Assembly (NCBI GenBank): GCA_034509735.1
Contig: JACGWO010000011.1
Coordinates: 13,549,866 to 13,613,865, forward strand
Source: Sesamum alatum
Lineage: Eukaryota; Streptophyta; Magnoliopsida; Lamiales; Pedaliaceae
DNA length: 64,000 nt
Reading direction: 5' to 3'
Positions 21,862-33,326 of the stretch are shown here, piece after piece (the stretch's first letter is position 1; every line of letters begins with the position of its first letter). The notes under the pieces are model-generated. The model saw only the letters and a program-made list of their open reading frames with translations, made no database searches and was not told where the DNA came from. The translations under genes were made by a program, and so were the position numbers.

Positions 21862-22421
21862 GGGATAATTATATCCCATTTTTTGAGATTTGGTGTAATT
21901 ACACGTAAATTCTCTATAGTTTGGAAAATTACATCTAATATAATTAAGGTTTGCATCCGTTTAACAAATAGGTCCATCTGTTGGTCAAAATTCACCGAAT
22001 TTATTAATATTAACAAAAAAAATTTAATGAAAATCGATATTTACCCTTAATTGGCTTATTACTAACTTATTGCAAACGAAATAAATCTTTTATGACTAAA
22101 ATACCCTTATAAAGGTGAATATATACCACCGCACATGCATTAACGTATGAAGATATATAAGGGTAGTTTGATCATAAAAAAGATTCTTTTGACCTACAAT
22201 AAGTCAGTAGTAAGTCAATCGATGGTAAACATTGATTTTCATTCAATTTTTTTTGCTAATATCAATAAATTCGGTGAATTTTGACTAACAGAGAGACCTA
22301 TTATTAGACAGGAGCAAAGTTCAGAGGTACTAGATGTAATTTTTCAAACCACATGGGGTCTATATATAATTACACCAAACCTCAAAGGAGGGGGTGTAAT
22401 TTTGAAAAAAAAAATTATACC
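21862..22421. mobile_element. Long foldback element (MULE-like MITE), about 560 bp
   Basis: Left arm begins GGGATAATTATATCCC and GAGATTTGGTGTAATTACA; the right arm contains TAATTACACCAAACCTC in mirror position. Pairing continues inward through TTTTGACCAAC/GTTAGTCAAAATTCACC-type blocks and ACCCTTATA/TATAAGGGTA to a short loop near 22130-22145. Almost the whole element is therefore one hairpin. The right end is blurred by an A-run (22405-22414) and no target duplication is visible. Its position, about 1.9 kb upstream of the SMAX1 start codon, is notable. Confidence 0.75.
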
Positions 22422-23440
22422 ATTCAGATTGTAGCTTAATTCCAAAGCTGGATTCATTATTAAAATTAATGAAGGAATTTGTATTTTCACATGCATGATC
22501 CAATGTGGAAATTGATACGATAATAATTTGAATAGTGTACGATTGTTTTTCGTATTATATGAAGAAATATCTTTATAAGTAATTAAATGAAATACATTAA
22601 ATTCAAATTTGTGTAGTGTGCAACAACATTATGGAACTATTGATTTGATGTGTGAAACTATAAATGAAATTGACTTTTGGTGTTGGTAATATAAATTTTC
22701 AAAGTTGTAGCTTTGATGGCAATTACCACTTGGTTTTAAAAAATTGACCTATTTTAGCATTTTAGTTTCAAGATAAGGTTTTGTAGCCCTCAACTAGTTG
22801 ATCTCCAGATAATTGTGTAATTATAACTAGCTTTAGATGCTATTTAAAATATGCAAATTACAAAAAATGTCATAAATATGTAATAATAATGGCGCGTCTC
22901 AATTTATTACCTAACTTTTAATGTATATATTTAAAATGTGTCAGAAGAGATACGTCAGTAAAACCGATTTAGGTACAACTAAATATTATTTTTATTAGGC
23001 CAATTTATGTCGTTCTTGTCCTCATTCTGTGCTCTCCCGGTCTAAATGCATTGTTACAAGAACAAGTACAATATCAGATTTTTTTTTTAAATCTTTTTAT
23101 TTTATCCGACTTTCGCTCACTCACTGAACACCTAAAAAATCTGCACATTAATAATATAACGCTTTTCATTTCATGGCATCTTACTTGGGAAATGACTTAA
23201 TCAATAGAGAAAGATCAGTCCTTTAAGCAGTCGTTCTCTTATATTCAACTATTATATACGCATCCACTTCTTCAACTCGAGCAATCACATCGGTTCTTCC
23301 TTCAACGACGAATTCGATGCCAGCTTCACCACAACCAACGAAGCAGATACTAATGTAGGGCAAAATTGAATTGGGAGAAGAAGGTCGACGCTACTGAATC
23401 GCATGTAGCATAAACATAATCGGACCAACCCTTATTCTCA
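22422..23440. other. AT-rich spacer, no gene
   Basis: No coding region, repeat ends or RNA gene that I can support. Confidence 0.5.
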
Positions 23441-23674
23441 ATAGAGAAAATTTTACCCCCCTATGAAAAATAAAATAACAATTTACCTCATAGTGTTTTT
23501 GAAATTGAATCAATTTACCTCCCCATATTTTTTAAAATGGAGCAATTTACCTCCCTAGATATGGGGTAAATTGCTCCATTTTAAAGAACACAGGGAGGTA
23601 AATTACTAAAAAAAATTTATAGAGGGGTAGTTTGCTCATTTATAATATCACGTGAGGTAAATTGCAGTAAACCC
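23441..23674. mobile_element. Foldback MITE (AATTTACCTCCCT family), decayed
   Basis: Contains repeated AATTTACCTCCC phrases in the left half and their inverse GGGAGGTAAATT in the right, meeting at ATGGAGCAATTTACCTCCCTAG / GGGGTAAATTGCTCCAT near 23536-23580. Same family as 26948-27191 and 54376-54655. The outer ends are eroded and no target duplication is left. Confidence 0.7.
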
Positions 23675-23750
23675 AGTAAACCAAATACAATTTGACATCA
23701 TTAATTTCAATTGTCAACAATAAAAAAAAAATCAGTCATTAATATTAAGG

Positions 23751-24029
23751 AATAATTACAGCCACATCTCCTAATCTATGATTTATTTACACAAATCATC
23801 CATAATTTTCAAAATATTATACACACCCATCAAAAATGTCAACATCATTACACAAATCACCCCACTTTTTTGAAAATTATACACACATACCTCCAGAAAA
23901 CATCAACACCATCACACAAACTACCCCTGCTTTTCGACCCTCATTGGTGGTTTTTATAATTACGCAAAAAACACGTTTGATTTGTATAAACAGATTATAA
24001 ATCAAGGAGTATTAATATAATTCTCCTCA
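23751..24029. mobile_element. Foldback MITE (ATTACAGCCACA / CACACCC family)
   Basis: Left end GGAATAATTACAG...TCTCCTAATCTATGATTTAT is mirrored by ATAAATCAAGGAGTATTAATATAATTCTCC at the right. The middle repeats TACACAAATCA and ATTATACACAC units. A partial relative lies at about 47420-47585. No exact target duplication found. Confidence 0.55.
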
Positions 24030-24111
24030 ATACCAAGATAATATCTATAACTACCCTATAATCACTATTACAATATATAAACAATTATTATTAAAATAGA
24101 CTAACGTCGTC

Positions 24112-24350
24112 GAGGAAACTTAGCTTAATTGGCGAAGCTGAGGCCCCATGATTCTAGAGATAATAGGTTTGAACCCCTGCGTGAGTTGATATTATTTCTA
24201 CTGTATAGTAGGGGTGATTTGTTGCTGTAACAGCTAGGTGTTAGTTTATGCGATATTATTAATTTGATTGTTTGCAATTATCTCTATCCGATATTGATAA
24301 CCGACAAGATTGAATATAATCACTTTACTTTCAATTAATAAAATTTAACG
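24112..24350 (+). mobile_element. tRNA-derived SINE, near full length
   Basis: Head: TAGCTTAATTGGCGAAGCTGAGG (box A region, 24121-24143) and GGTTTGAACCC (box B, 24166-24176). The body has the family's TACTGTATAGTAGG and GATAACCGACAAGATTGAAT phrases, and the tail is CTTTCAATTAATAAAATT. Its closest relative is the minus-strand copy at 55090-55270. The target duplication is not clear. Confidence 0.75.
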
Positions 24351-24429
24351 ATTTCAATTTCAAAAAATTGATGAAATAGGAACCCTAAATTCATCATCAA
24401 AATATTCCAACACCCCATATATGTGCTAA

Positions 24430-25960
24430 ATGGTAACACGCGCCAAAGATATAGCGTGTGAAAGAGTTGAAGAATTATTAATAAGTCGTGTTTTTGCCTT
24501 TAAACCAATTTTCTACTTTTCACACGCAAATAGGAGTAGCGACTGCTGGGAAAGGGAATCCGCATTAGCACTGCACGGCTATCATCCTTTTCACACTTAC
24601 TCTTCCTCTCCAATTTTTCCTTTACTTTCCATTTTTGCCCTTTTAGTGCATTAAAAAAGACAAAATACTTTGGTAAATATTTTGGCCTAACCCTATCTGT
24701 CTTTTGTACTACACTACCCTATCATATCTATTACTCTATTTATATACATATATATATGATATTAAAATCAAAAGTGTCCCTTGTATATGGGGTTCTCACC
24801 CAAATATTAAATGCACACTTTAATTATTTTTTATGTTGTATGAATTATTGAATTTAATAAGTTATCATATTGTAGATGATCTTCGGATGTACGATTTATA
24901 TTTCTGGTTATTTCTTTGTATCGATTCTGTTATACTAGTTAATTTTGTGTTTGTTTGTTCAGTCTCGATTGTTTAGGGGCTTCGTGATTTTATAATTTTT
25001 TTAAGTTCTTGAGTAAAGGGTGAAAATATTTGATTTGAGTCGAGGTTGACGGTAGTTTGGCGATCTCAATGAAGTAACCTAATTTGTACTTTGATCTTTG
25101 TATGTGATCTAACCTCTCCACGATCTTTGATCTGGACTAGTGATGGATTGGCCTGCTACACAGGTCGTTAGGCTTGTTGGAGTGACTCCTTGTTGAAACT
25201 CTCTGATACTTAAATCAGAAACAAGTTTCGGATAAATGGGGTTGGGGAGCTAGACTTCATGATAATTAATGCATAACTTCAAATGAGGGACGACTAGTAT
25301 TTATAGAGGTGAAAGATTTTGGCCTATACAAATTCACATGTCAGCTTTGGAGCCCTTAGATGGAGAAAACATTAACTCATCGAACCGATCCAAATAAAAA
25401 ATACGTAAACCTTGGTTTGTTTGAAATAAAATTTATTGACATATTTGATTTAAGGATCGATGTAGAAGTAAAAGTTTGAGGGGAGCAGACAAATTTTTAT
25501 ATTTATATATTTTTATAATTTTGAGGGGACGTATTTTTATCTATTCAATTTAAAACTTTTAAAGTAAAACTCGTTGTTGATCTTTGTTATTTTATTTTAA
25601 TATATGTATATATAACATTACACATTCGCCAATTCAAGACATTGAAAATTAATTAAATAGTTCAATGATTAATGCCAATGAGACATCAAAATCTGAAAAA
25701 AATTTATCTTATAAGTCGTACATCTGGATTTGTCCTCTAGTGATCAAAGCATACGTAGAATTTGCAAGGGAATCATTTCCAATTCTTCCTTCAAATTAAA
25801 TACATTTCTGATAGCGATAGACTAACAATCTCACTAGTTATGACTTAGTTGATTGAATTAGTTAATTTATTTATTTTTTTCATGTTTGATATTATTATTA
25901 ATCGGCAGTCATCATTTCTTATTTAAAACGAGTTTCCAATTTCAGTCAAAACTTTGGAAA
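24430..25960. other. Intergenic, no gene; unclassified repeat-like stretch
   Basis: A 74-codon open frame at 24430-24654 has no family resemblance. About 25010-25330 has mixed composition with GGCCTGCTACACAGG and CTAGTATTTATAGAGG and reads like a decayed LTR or non-autonomous element, but I cannot place it. Confidence 0.4.
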
Positions 25961-25971
25961 GAGTATCAAAT

Positions 25972-26775
25972 AAATCTGATTGACGATATAGACAAGTATT
26001 TCATGTTTATAGTAAATGAGGAGCTTGAGTGATTTATAACTTCCAAGAACTCATCTTTCTAATAAGATGTCTTTTTAGAATAAACTGTGAGGTTCGTACA
26101 AAATAGGAGCGGATATTTTTTAAGCAATAGGTCACGGCTCGAGTTGCATGCCTCATCATTGGCGTCGTTTGTGAGAATTAGATCATGCGCCTGCCCACTA
26201 GAAGAAATTTATCATTTAATCATGGTTAATTGTCATTGTTGAACCTAAATAGTCGTAGTAAATAATTATTCACCATGGCCACACAACGGTGTTGTCCGTG
26301 ATTTTTGCGAATGTGTTAAAATATTTGTCATGGCAAAAATATTTGTTGTGGCTCATGACCATGGTAAAAATAATTTTTATGATGGATAATCTAAGTTTTT
26401 ACAACGATTTTTAATTTTCCATGATTAATAATAATAATAATTTATCATGGTTTTAGTCTATATGGCCACAATTTTATTGTCCATGATTAATAGTAATTAT
26501 TTACCGTGGTTTTTGTCCATAGCCAATAAAATTGTAACCTTTTTTTCTAGTGTCCCAAACCTCTCGTCTGATGAGGGCTGATAATACAGGCAAGCATTAT
26601 AGATAAGTGTAGAGGCTTGATGCCTCTTTTGGCACCATATGCGGAAGGGAGGTCACGTGCCCGTCTCAAATCCCTCATCTAGGATTGACGATGTAAGCAA
26701 GTATCCCACATTGGTTGCAAATGAGAAATTTGAGTAGCTTATAAGCCCTAAAGACTCCTCTATCTAGCGGTGTCA
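25972..26775. repeat. Two diverged direct copies of a short LTR-like unit
   Basis: GATTGACGATATAGACAAGTAT...AAATGAGGAGCTTGAGTGATTTATAA (from about 25977) recurs as GATTGACGATGTAAGCAAGTAT...AAATGAGAAATTTGAGTAGCTTATAA (from about 26683). The 'CCCACATTGGTT' phrase in the second copy is common in plant TRIM and other LTR ends. The copies bracket about 600 bp, within which the CACTA-MITE at 26196 sits. Possibly a TRIM-type pair; assignment is inferred. Confidence 0.4.
26196..26552. mobile_element. CACTA-type MITE, 357 bp
   Basis: Ends are CACTAGAAGAAA and TTTTTTTCTAGTG, so CACTAGAA is inverted at both termini, the mark of CACTA (En/Spm) elements. The expected 3-bp duplication would be GCC left and TCC right, matching at 2 of 3. 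Internal units TTTATCATGG, TGGCAAAAATATTTGTTGTGGC and CCATGGTAAAAATAATTTTTATGATGG recur inverted. A relative lies at 54306-54912. Confidence 0.8.
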
Positions 26776-26947
26776 CATTAACTTTCGTTTTATTAGAAAA
26801 GTTTTCTATTTATTAGTGTTTTTACACATGGGTAAAAATATAATTAATCGTCAATGAATCCTTGCTCGATCAGAGAATTTAAGACCTCACAATCAAAAAA
26901 TTATAGTTTCAAGTCCTAAAAATATGGGTATATAACATATTTTTATA

Positions 26948-27191
26948 GGGATAAATGCAATTTACCCCCCTATTATATAAGAAATGAGCAAAAACCCCTA
27001 TGTGAAAAAATAATTAGCAAATTACCCCTTGTGATCTTAAAATGAAGTAAATTACCCCCCCTGTGTTTTCCCTTGATAGGGGGTAATTTGCTTCATTTCT
27101 TAAAATACAGGGAGATAATTTGTTAATTATTTTTCACAGGAAGATTTTTGCTCATTTCTTATAACACGGGGGTGTAAATTGCATTTATCCC
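26948..27191. mobile_element. MULE-type MITE, 244 bp, exact 10-bp TSD TATTTTTATA
   Basis: Begins GGGATAAATGCAATTTACCCCCC and ends GGGGGTGTAAATTGCATTTATCCC; the whole element folds on itself around CCCTTGATAGGG near 27072-27083. Identical decamers TATTTTTATA flank it at 26938-26947 and 27192-27201. Family shared with 23441-23674 and 54376-54655. Confidence 0.88.
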
Positions 27192-27814
27192 TATTTTTAT
27201 ATTAGTTTCTTATTTATTATTTTTTATAAATATATTCATTCATTCAAAAACATCAATATATTGAATTAGTCTTTAAATTTAAATGTACCGAATAATATAA
27301 TCAATCCAACCTTATAAAAAAATCCAATTAACCCGAATATACATGCATGTATTTATTCATTAATCATAAATAATTCCATAATTCCAAGATTATAAAAAGG
27401 CATAGAGAAATTGAATTCATCAAACACCCCAACCACAAATAGAAGGTTCTAAGTTTATTTATTTATTTGAACATAACTTTTATATTTAAAAAGGTGACGT
27501 GGCCACATTATGGGGTTTCTTTCTAGTCGTTAGAAATGTACCAAATGATGCAAAATGGTTGAACTTTTTAGGGATCCTTTTTTAACTTTTTTTTTTTTAA
27601 TTTTTTTTCAAAAAATCCTTTTTTAAGAAGTCTTGACAAACAAAAATCATCATCATCATTTTCTCCTTTTCGCCTTTTTGTAACGCACGCTTTCACTTAC
27701 CTTTACGCGTTTTCGAGCCTACGACCAACCTTTTCACCAGTCCCCTCCTATTTCATGACTGACGCTTTAGTCCAACTTTTATGAGTCAATAATCACTATG
27801 TTAATTATGAGGAC

Positions 27815-27815
27815 A

Positions 27816-27850
<35 letters not shown>

Positions 27851-27876
27851 TATTATTATTATTATAATAATAATAA
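27815..27876. repeat. AAT microsatellite turning into its complement
   Basis: A run of (ATA/AAT)n passes into (TTA)n and back, so the tract is itself self-complementary. No gene nearby. Confidence 0.8.
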
Positions 27877-28137
27877 CCAAAAAGCAAGAAAAGTTTATGT
27901 GGTCTCAGGTGGTTCTCTCAAAAGAACATGAACTTTGTATAATGCAAAATTTATACTATTATGTAATTGAATAAGATGATTAATTTTGATACTACCGAAA
28001 TTTAATTATTCTATGTACGTATTATAAATAAGTACGAATTTAAAGTATGGTAATTAATATTATTAATTATAATTAAATAAATAATTATAAAATTTTAAGT
28101 TTTGATTAGGATTAATTAATATTTATCATAAGATTAT

Positions 28138-28392
28138 GGGTAAATTACATTGACACCTCAAGAGGTTAGGCCCAATTACACAAACACCTCCTATTTACGA
28201 AATTACAGCTACACCCCATGAGGAGTGTTAGTGTAATGTTTTCCAGGAGTATTAGTGTAAGTTTTGCCTTTGAATAGAGGGTGTAGTAGTAATACAATTA
28301 CAACATCAGGGGGTGTAGCTATAATTTTAAAAAAAATATGGGATACTTGTATATTTCGGTCTAACCTCAAGGAGTGTCACTGTAATTTACCC
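28138..28392. mobile_element. MULE-type MITE, 255 bp (family 2)
   Basis: Begins GGGTAAATTACATTGACACCTC and ends GAGTGTCACTGTAATTTACCC, with AATTACACAAACACC and TTACAGCTACACCCC phrases mirrored in the second half. Flanks TAAGATTAT (28129-28137) and TAATTGTAT (28393-28401) agree at 6 of 9 positions, so the duplication has decayed. Same family as the outer element at 45956-46704 and the worn copy at 46855. Confidence 0.75.
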
Positions 28393-28495
28393 TAATTGTA
28401 TCTATAGCTAAAACATTTGCTATGATTTTATTTTTAGTTTAATTACTTGCTGAAATTAATTGGGGGTAGTAATTGCTTTGACCTATGTGATTTTC

Positions 28496-28617
28496 ACTTT
28501 ATTTTTTTGAATTGGAAGCGATGAATTTTATTAATTTAAAATAAAGTGATAACATTCAATCCTGTCAGTTTTAATATCGAATAGAGACAATTACAAATAA
28601 TCATATCACTAATCTGT
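28496..28617 (-). mobile_element. 3' half of a SINE (minus strand), 5'-truncated
   Basis: TTGAATTGGAAGCGATGAATTTTATTAATT and CAATCCTGTCAG match the tail of the SINE family seen at 55090-55270 and 57424-57678. The tRNA head is missing, which is the usual 5' truncation. Confidence 0.6.
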
Positions 28618-28639
28618 TTTTTTTTTTTTTTCACTTTCT

Positions 28640-30000
28640 ATCTGTTTTAGTAAATATTTAAATTATTTTACATATATATATATATATATATATATATTGG
28701 GATACCACAACTAGTTAAAACTAAAGCTGAAAGTTTTAAAAGTGTGTTGAAAGAAGGTAAAGTATTTTACTAATGCTTTCAAAGTAAATACTGAGGTAAA
28801 TTTAAGAGTGTGAATATTTTAAAAATAAAAAAAATGTTTTTCCGTTTATGATTAATATTTATTTGTAAAAAATAAATCTATACTCCTCCAGAGATTTCCA
28901 TGTGAAGCGGAAAAAAGACGAAGAAAAAAAAAAGTACCAAAACTTGTTTATGAAATCATGGATTAAAGTTTTATTTTTAACACATGTTCCGAATTAATAA
29001 ATATTAAAGATTTTCTAAAAATATTTTAAAAAATGCTCTAGAAATATTAAAAAAATTAAGAAATATACAAAATCATCATAAAAGTAAAATTTAAAAATAT
29101 TACATTTCTCTTTATAATTCAAACATATCTATTTTAATTTTGTATTATCATGCCAACCAAAATAATTTATTTTCATGTGGTATAAATATATTTTTGGAAT
29201 AATTATTTGATTGCTCTCGAAACTAAATAATAATATAATATAGTATTTATTTTTTAACTATGTTATAAAATATCATGTTTACATGATTGATATATATATA
29301 TATATATATATGTATGCATAAAACATTATGAAATTTAGCATAATATTAGATCAATTATGATTAAATAAAAAATTTATGTTTGATATCAATAATTTATACA
29401 TTTGTAGCTAAAATTACGAAATATATAAATATTTCACTAGAGAATAAGGAAAACTAATTTTTTGTTTAAGAAACTCAAAGATTTAATAAGAAAATTAAGA
29501 AAAAAAATGGAGTGTCTCAAAGGAAACTAATTAGTTTTGAAACTTCTATCTATGTTCAATTCCACAAAATAAAAAATGAAAACTTTTAGATAGTTTCAAT
29601 AGAAAGGTATAAAAAATTTAAATCAAGTTTGAAATTCTTGCAAATCAGGGATTTCTCAAGATGTTGAAGACTTAAGTCTCGCTTAACATTCTTTTCATGT
29701 CCAGATGAATCGAATATATAATAATAGGAACTCGTGAAAAATGGTCGACAAAGAGTAGGGATGACAATGAAAACTCTCCCTAGATAATAACTATAAATAT
29801 ATTTAATCTGTTTAAAACTTATAACTTTTATTTATGTATACATTTATATATAAATTATATTTTTAACATAATATTCATTTGTTAGATACTTATAAATAAT
29901 AATTTTATTTTTTTCAAAAAATATATTAATCAATTGAGAAAAATAAGAAATTTAATTGGATTTGGGAGTTAGATTGCCGGGTCCAAAGCCAAGTCAGGAA
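28640..30000. other. Very AT-rich spacer, no gene
   Basis: TA microsatellites at about 28670-28696 and 29290-29311; otherwise nothing that I can name. Confidence 0.5.
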
Positions 30001-30444
30001 AAATGTAGTTTTGAGATGAAGTAAGACAGGTTTTGGGTCCAAATAGAGGAAGGGGGGCGTTCAAGCTCAAAGTCCGAACATGATGAATTTCGGGTGTTGC
30101 CACATAAAGTTGGGGCGAATCTCGAATTCAGTAAAACCCACACTATTTCCGTTCCCAAAAAGTGAGGTATGAGGAACACTAAGCCCGCCTTTGATTTTGT
30201 TCTCAAAACCAATTTTCACGTTTCCAACTGTTTGAAAGCGTGAAAAGGCGTTTTGGTTGGGCCATTCTGCTCAGTGGAAATGGAAATTGTAACCTACGCT
30301 CGACCATTTCTAGAATAATAATTCCAGTGCAACTTCCCATATACGTTCAGGTCTGGTGCCTTTCTTTTCAAATTATTACGGGTCAGCTCTTTAATACAGT
30401 ACACTCTCCTCTTCTTCTTCAACAGTTGTGCATTATTCGATGAA

Positions 30445-30573
30445 ATGGCCACTTCAACGTTGAATCCTCTACACCTAAAAGTCGAATTAGAGCCAGTAAC
30501 TGTTGAGAACGCCGATAACGTTGAGTCAGTCGCCGGTAACTTTAAGAGATCCCCTCCTACGAAGCGTTTGAAG
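30445..30573 (+). CDS. Candidate orphan first coding exon (43 codons), product not recognised
   Basis: Starts MATSTLNPLHLKVELEPVT and ends with a basic KRSPPTKRLK, which looks like a nuclear localisation signal, just before a possible splice donor AAG|GTGCAC (30571-30576). The preceding 450 bases are less AT-rich than the surroundings and end in a CT-rich CTCTCCTCTTCTTCTTCAACAG leader, as real plant genes do. Read straight on, the frame continues to 30723, but that part is intron-like and passes a G-run at 30675. No second exon is visible before an LTR-like repeat begins near 30822. This may be the 5' end of a nuclear protein gene cut off or captured by a repeat, or a very long first intron may hide the rest. 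I do not recognise the family. Confidence 0.4.
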
Positions 30574-30821
30574 GTGCACCTTCATTCTATTTCGTACTCT
30601 AGGGTGTATGTATTGCTTGGATTTTACTTGGTTCCATCCCCTTCGAGCATGAACCTTTCTTGCCTTTTGAACCGGGGGGGGGGGGTTGTGGAGGCTGGTG
30701 ATCCTCGCTCATTAATTCCGTAGAAATAACTGTCTGTTCTCATGTTAATGGACTAATATGTAGCAACTTTGTTGATCGTGATCCTGAAAGTATGTTGTGG
30801 TTATCTCTAATACATGTTGTG

Positions 30822-32150
30822 ACACCCCCTCCATAATTACAATCCATCTTATAAAAAATTCATCTTTAAGCTTTATAAGATAGGTCTTATTTTCACCAAT
30901 AAATTACATAGACATCACGGAGTGACATAAATCAAAGTATTGTATTTAATCCTTAACTTTAGCATTTATGAACCATAAGGAAAAAGAGAAAAGTGTGGTT
31001 CCAAATATTATACAACTTAAAATACAAACTCGCTTAAAGTCTAATATCAATGTAATTATGTAGCTAGAACTCCCAATTCAAATGACACTATTGACCCATC
31101 TATAAGACTAGCACCACAGCTTATGATCTAATTTGGCTAGTCACTATGACTTATTCTCTGAAAATTATGTGGTAAGAAATGAGCCGCCTACTTAATAAGT
31201 ATAGCTAATTAGCTTATACATATACATATGAATACATACAGAGAAGACCAATTTCATATAAAGACACAATGCAATCGATATTCATTATGCAATTTCCAGA
31301 AAAATACGATTTAACCAGTACCAATAATCATGCAAAAATCAACACTAGAATCACACATCCACCACAAGATAATACACACAGAATTATCGTTTATTTCCTT
31401 AGGGTCCTGCTTACTCATGCTGGAAAGCATCACTCAATGGTCTTTGCCGGCTATCATCATCTCAGACACAATATCTTTTTTTTTCTTTTTTTTTTCAGTA
31501 TCACACAACACACAGCTCATGGAATACCCTATCATCATATGATACCATACAAGACACAACTCGTATGATATGCCATCATCAATCATATCACACATCACAC
31601 AGCTCGTATGATATGTCACATTATCTCCATTGACCAATGACAACACACATCTTGTCATTAATCATATTATTATAAGCCATTGCAGTATGCCCCCCCAATT
31701 AGGTAATCCATCTCTTTATCTCAATTCACAATATTCTCATCAATAATCTCATGATCATTCGTTTTCATTCAATAATCAAATCCCCATCAGTAACTTCGTC
31801 ATTCAATTTCATTCAACAATCAAATATAGTAACACACAATTATTTATTTGACTTTCGTACACCATAACCACATATAAGTACATAATAACAATTCCACAAA
31901 ACAACCATATAATCCAGACAAATACCCAAATTAACAATCATGTATACCAACAATATATATATATATATATATAGATATTACCTAATTAACTATACTTACT
32001 TCGAATCCCAAAACAGTTATATTAATAAAACGAGCTGAACAACCCTTTACTTTATCTTCACATCCTATAATATGTTATAATATGTGTAATCATACATCGA
32101 GAATATTATAAATTTTGAATAACATAATAAATTATATTTATTGCTTGTCC
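30822..32150 (+). mobile_element. Possible Ty3/gypsy LTR or LTR fragment
   Basis: Opens TGTGACACCCCCTCC, resembling the TGTRACACCCC start of many plant chromovirus LTRs. CATGCTGGAAAGCATCAC and GGCTATCATCATCTCAGACA phrases near 31416-31465, followed by several CACAGCTC.TATGATAT.CA repeats (31510-31625), give it an LTR-like, repetitive texture. No internal coding region, primer site or matching second copy is in the window, and the right edge is a guess. Three short open frames in 31269-31658 are inside it. Confidence 0.35.
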
Positions 32151-32950
32151 ATGGGTTGGTCTACAATAAAGTCCCTGTATTTACTGTTTCTCCATAGTAT
32201 GCAACGGTTTACCGAGTAAATTTGCTGGTTGCTCATCATAAAAATTAAATGGGGGAACAATCTAGCATAAATATGGCAGAGCATCTCATCTCTTCATATT
32301 GTTCAAATCTATGGATAATGCATAGTCTATCCGCTTAATTAAACTAGCACGCGTTGTATAGGCTTCTTTACCAAGTTGGGCTACACAAAGTGACAACACC
32401 TAATGAAAGGTCCGCTGCGTGTTGCTCCATGGCAGAAATATTGGCATGCCATGGAATCACGCCTATAAATTTCCCAGGTGCTTTCGATTCGTGGTTGCAT
32501 AGAAATCGATTTTCTTTCAATTTTCCTCATTCCATTTAACTCCAGCATCTGCCATATCTTCCAAAACCACAATCGAAAGATTTACCCCGACCTTCGCATG
32601 AACAATGAATAATGCGCCTGTCATTGTGTCCTCATCCGACAACGAATCAGATTCTCCGAATGAGTCTAATTCATTAAACATCCCTTCAGACGATGCGTCT
32701 GATTTTTACTTCTCCATAGTTATATGTCCCTCATATTTCACTCCGAAGTGGCCGCAACACATGTCTCATTTGTAAGGGGGAGTTGGGTGGGAGAGCTGCT
32801 ATCAGGGCATTATGCTAGGATTTAGAACATGCTACACATGAACAAAGAAACATTTCTTCAACTTTGTAGCACATTGCGTGATTGAAGCCCCCATGCAGAG
32901 TACACTGAAAGATAGGTTCTATTAGCAGCATAACATTTATTACACCGGTT

Positions 32951-33240
32951 AATGTACAGAAGAGACGGAGAAAGCCTTTGTGGAAGCATTATTGGAGCAT
33001 CAGAGGTTGGTGTGCTGCCACCCAAAAGTCATCTACTTTGGTGTGGTGGAAGCTGCGCTGGTACAAGTTAACGCAAAAGCGCCAAGCCAAATCTTCTATA
33101 AAGAGGGTGTCCACATATTAAACATACTGAAGGGGTGGTATCACCTATACCGTAGCCTCAGAAAGATGAACGATGACTCATGTAAACAAAAGACTAGTGC
33201 GTTAACCGTTGATGATGTTGTGTGGGTTAAGCTCTGCATG
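32951..33240 (+). pseudogene. Myb/SANT-like DNA-binding domain remnant
   Basis: Translation gives EKAFVEALLEHQR..., then LKGWYHLYRSLRKMNDDS and LTVDDVVWVKL. This fits the Myb/SANT-like (Myb_DNA-bind_3) layout: a first helix with LLxE, the N-R-Y/LK helix, and the TADDEVW-type end. Such domains belong to plant L10-interacting MYB proteins and to the second protein of PIF/Harbinger transposons. The usual GFGWDE segment is degraded and there is no intact protein around it, so it is a relic. The call rests on motif order, not on a search. Confidence 0.5.
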
Positions 33241-33326
33241 GTATGTTGTATAGTTTATAGACAGGGACAATCTTTCAGGATGTGTATGAGTTTAAATTTT
33301 TTTTAGCATGATAGGTATGTTTAGTG

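Noticed and set aside
24121..24180. Possible tRNA gene on the plus strand
   Set aside because: The acceptor stem does not pair, and a SINE body follows.
24430..24654. 74-codon frame MVTRAKDIACERVEEL...
   Set aside because: No homology recalled, no splice or leader context, AT-rich surroundings.
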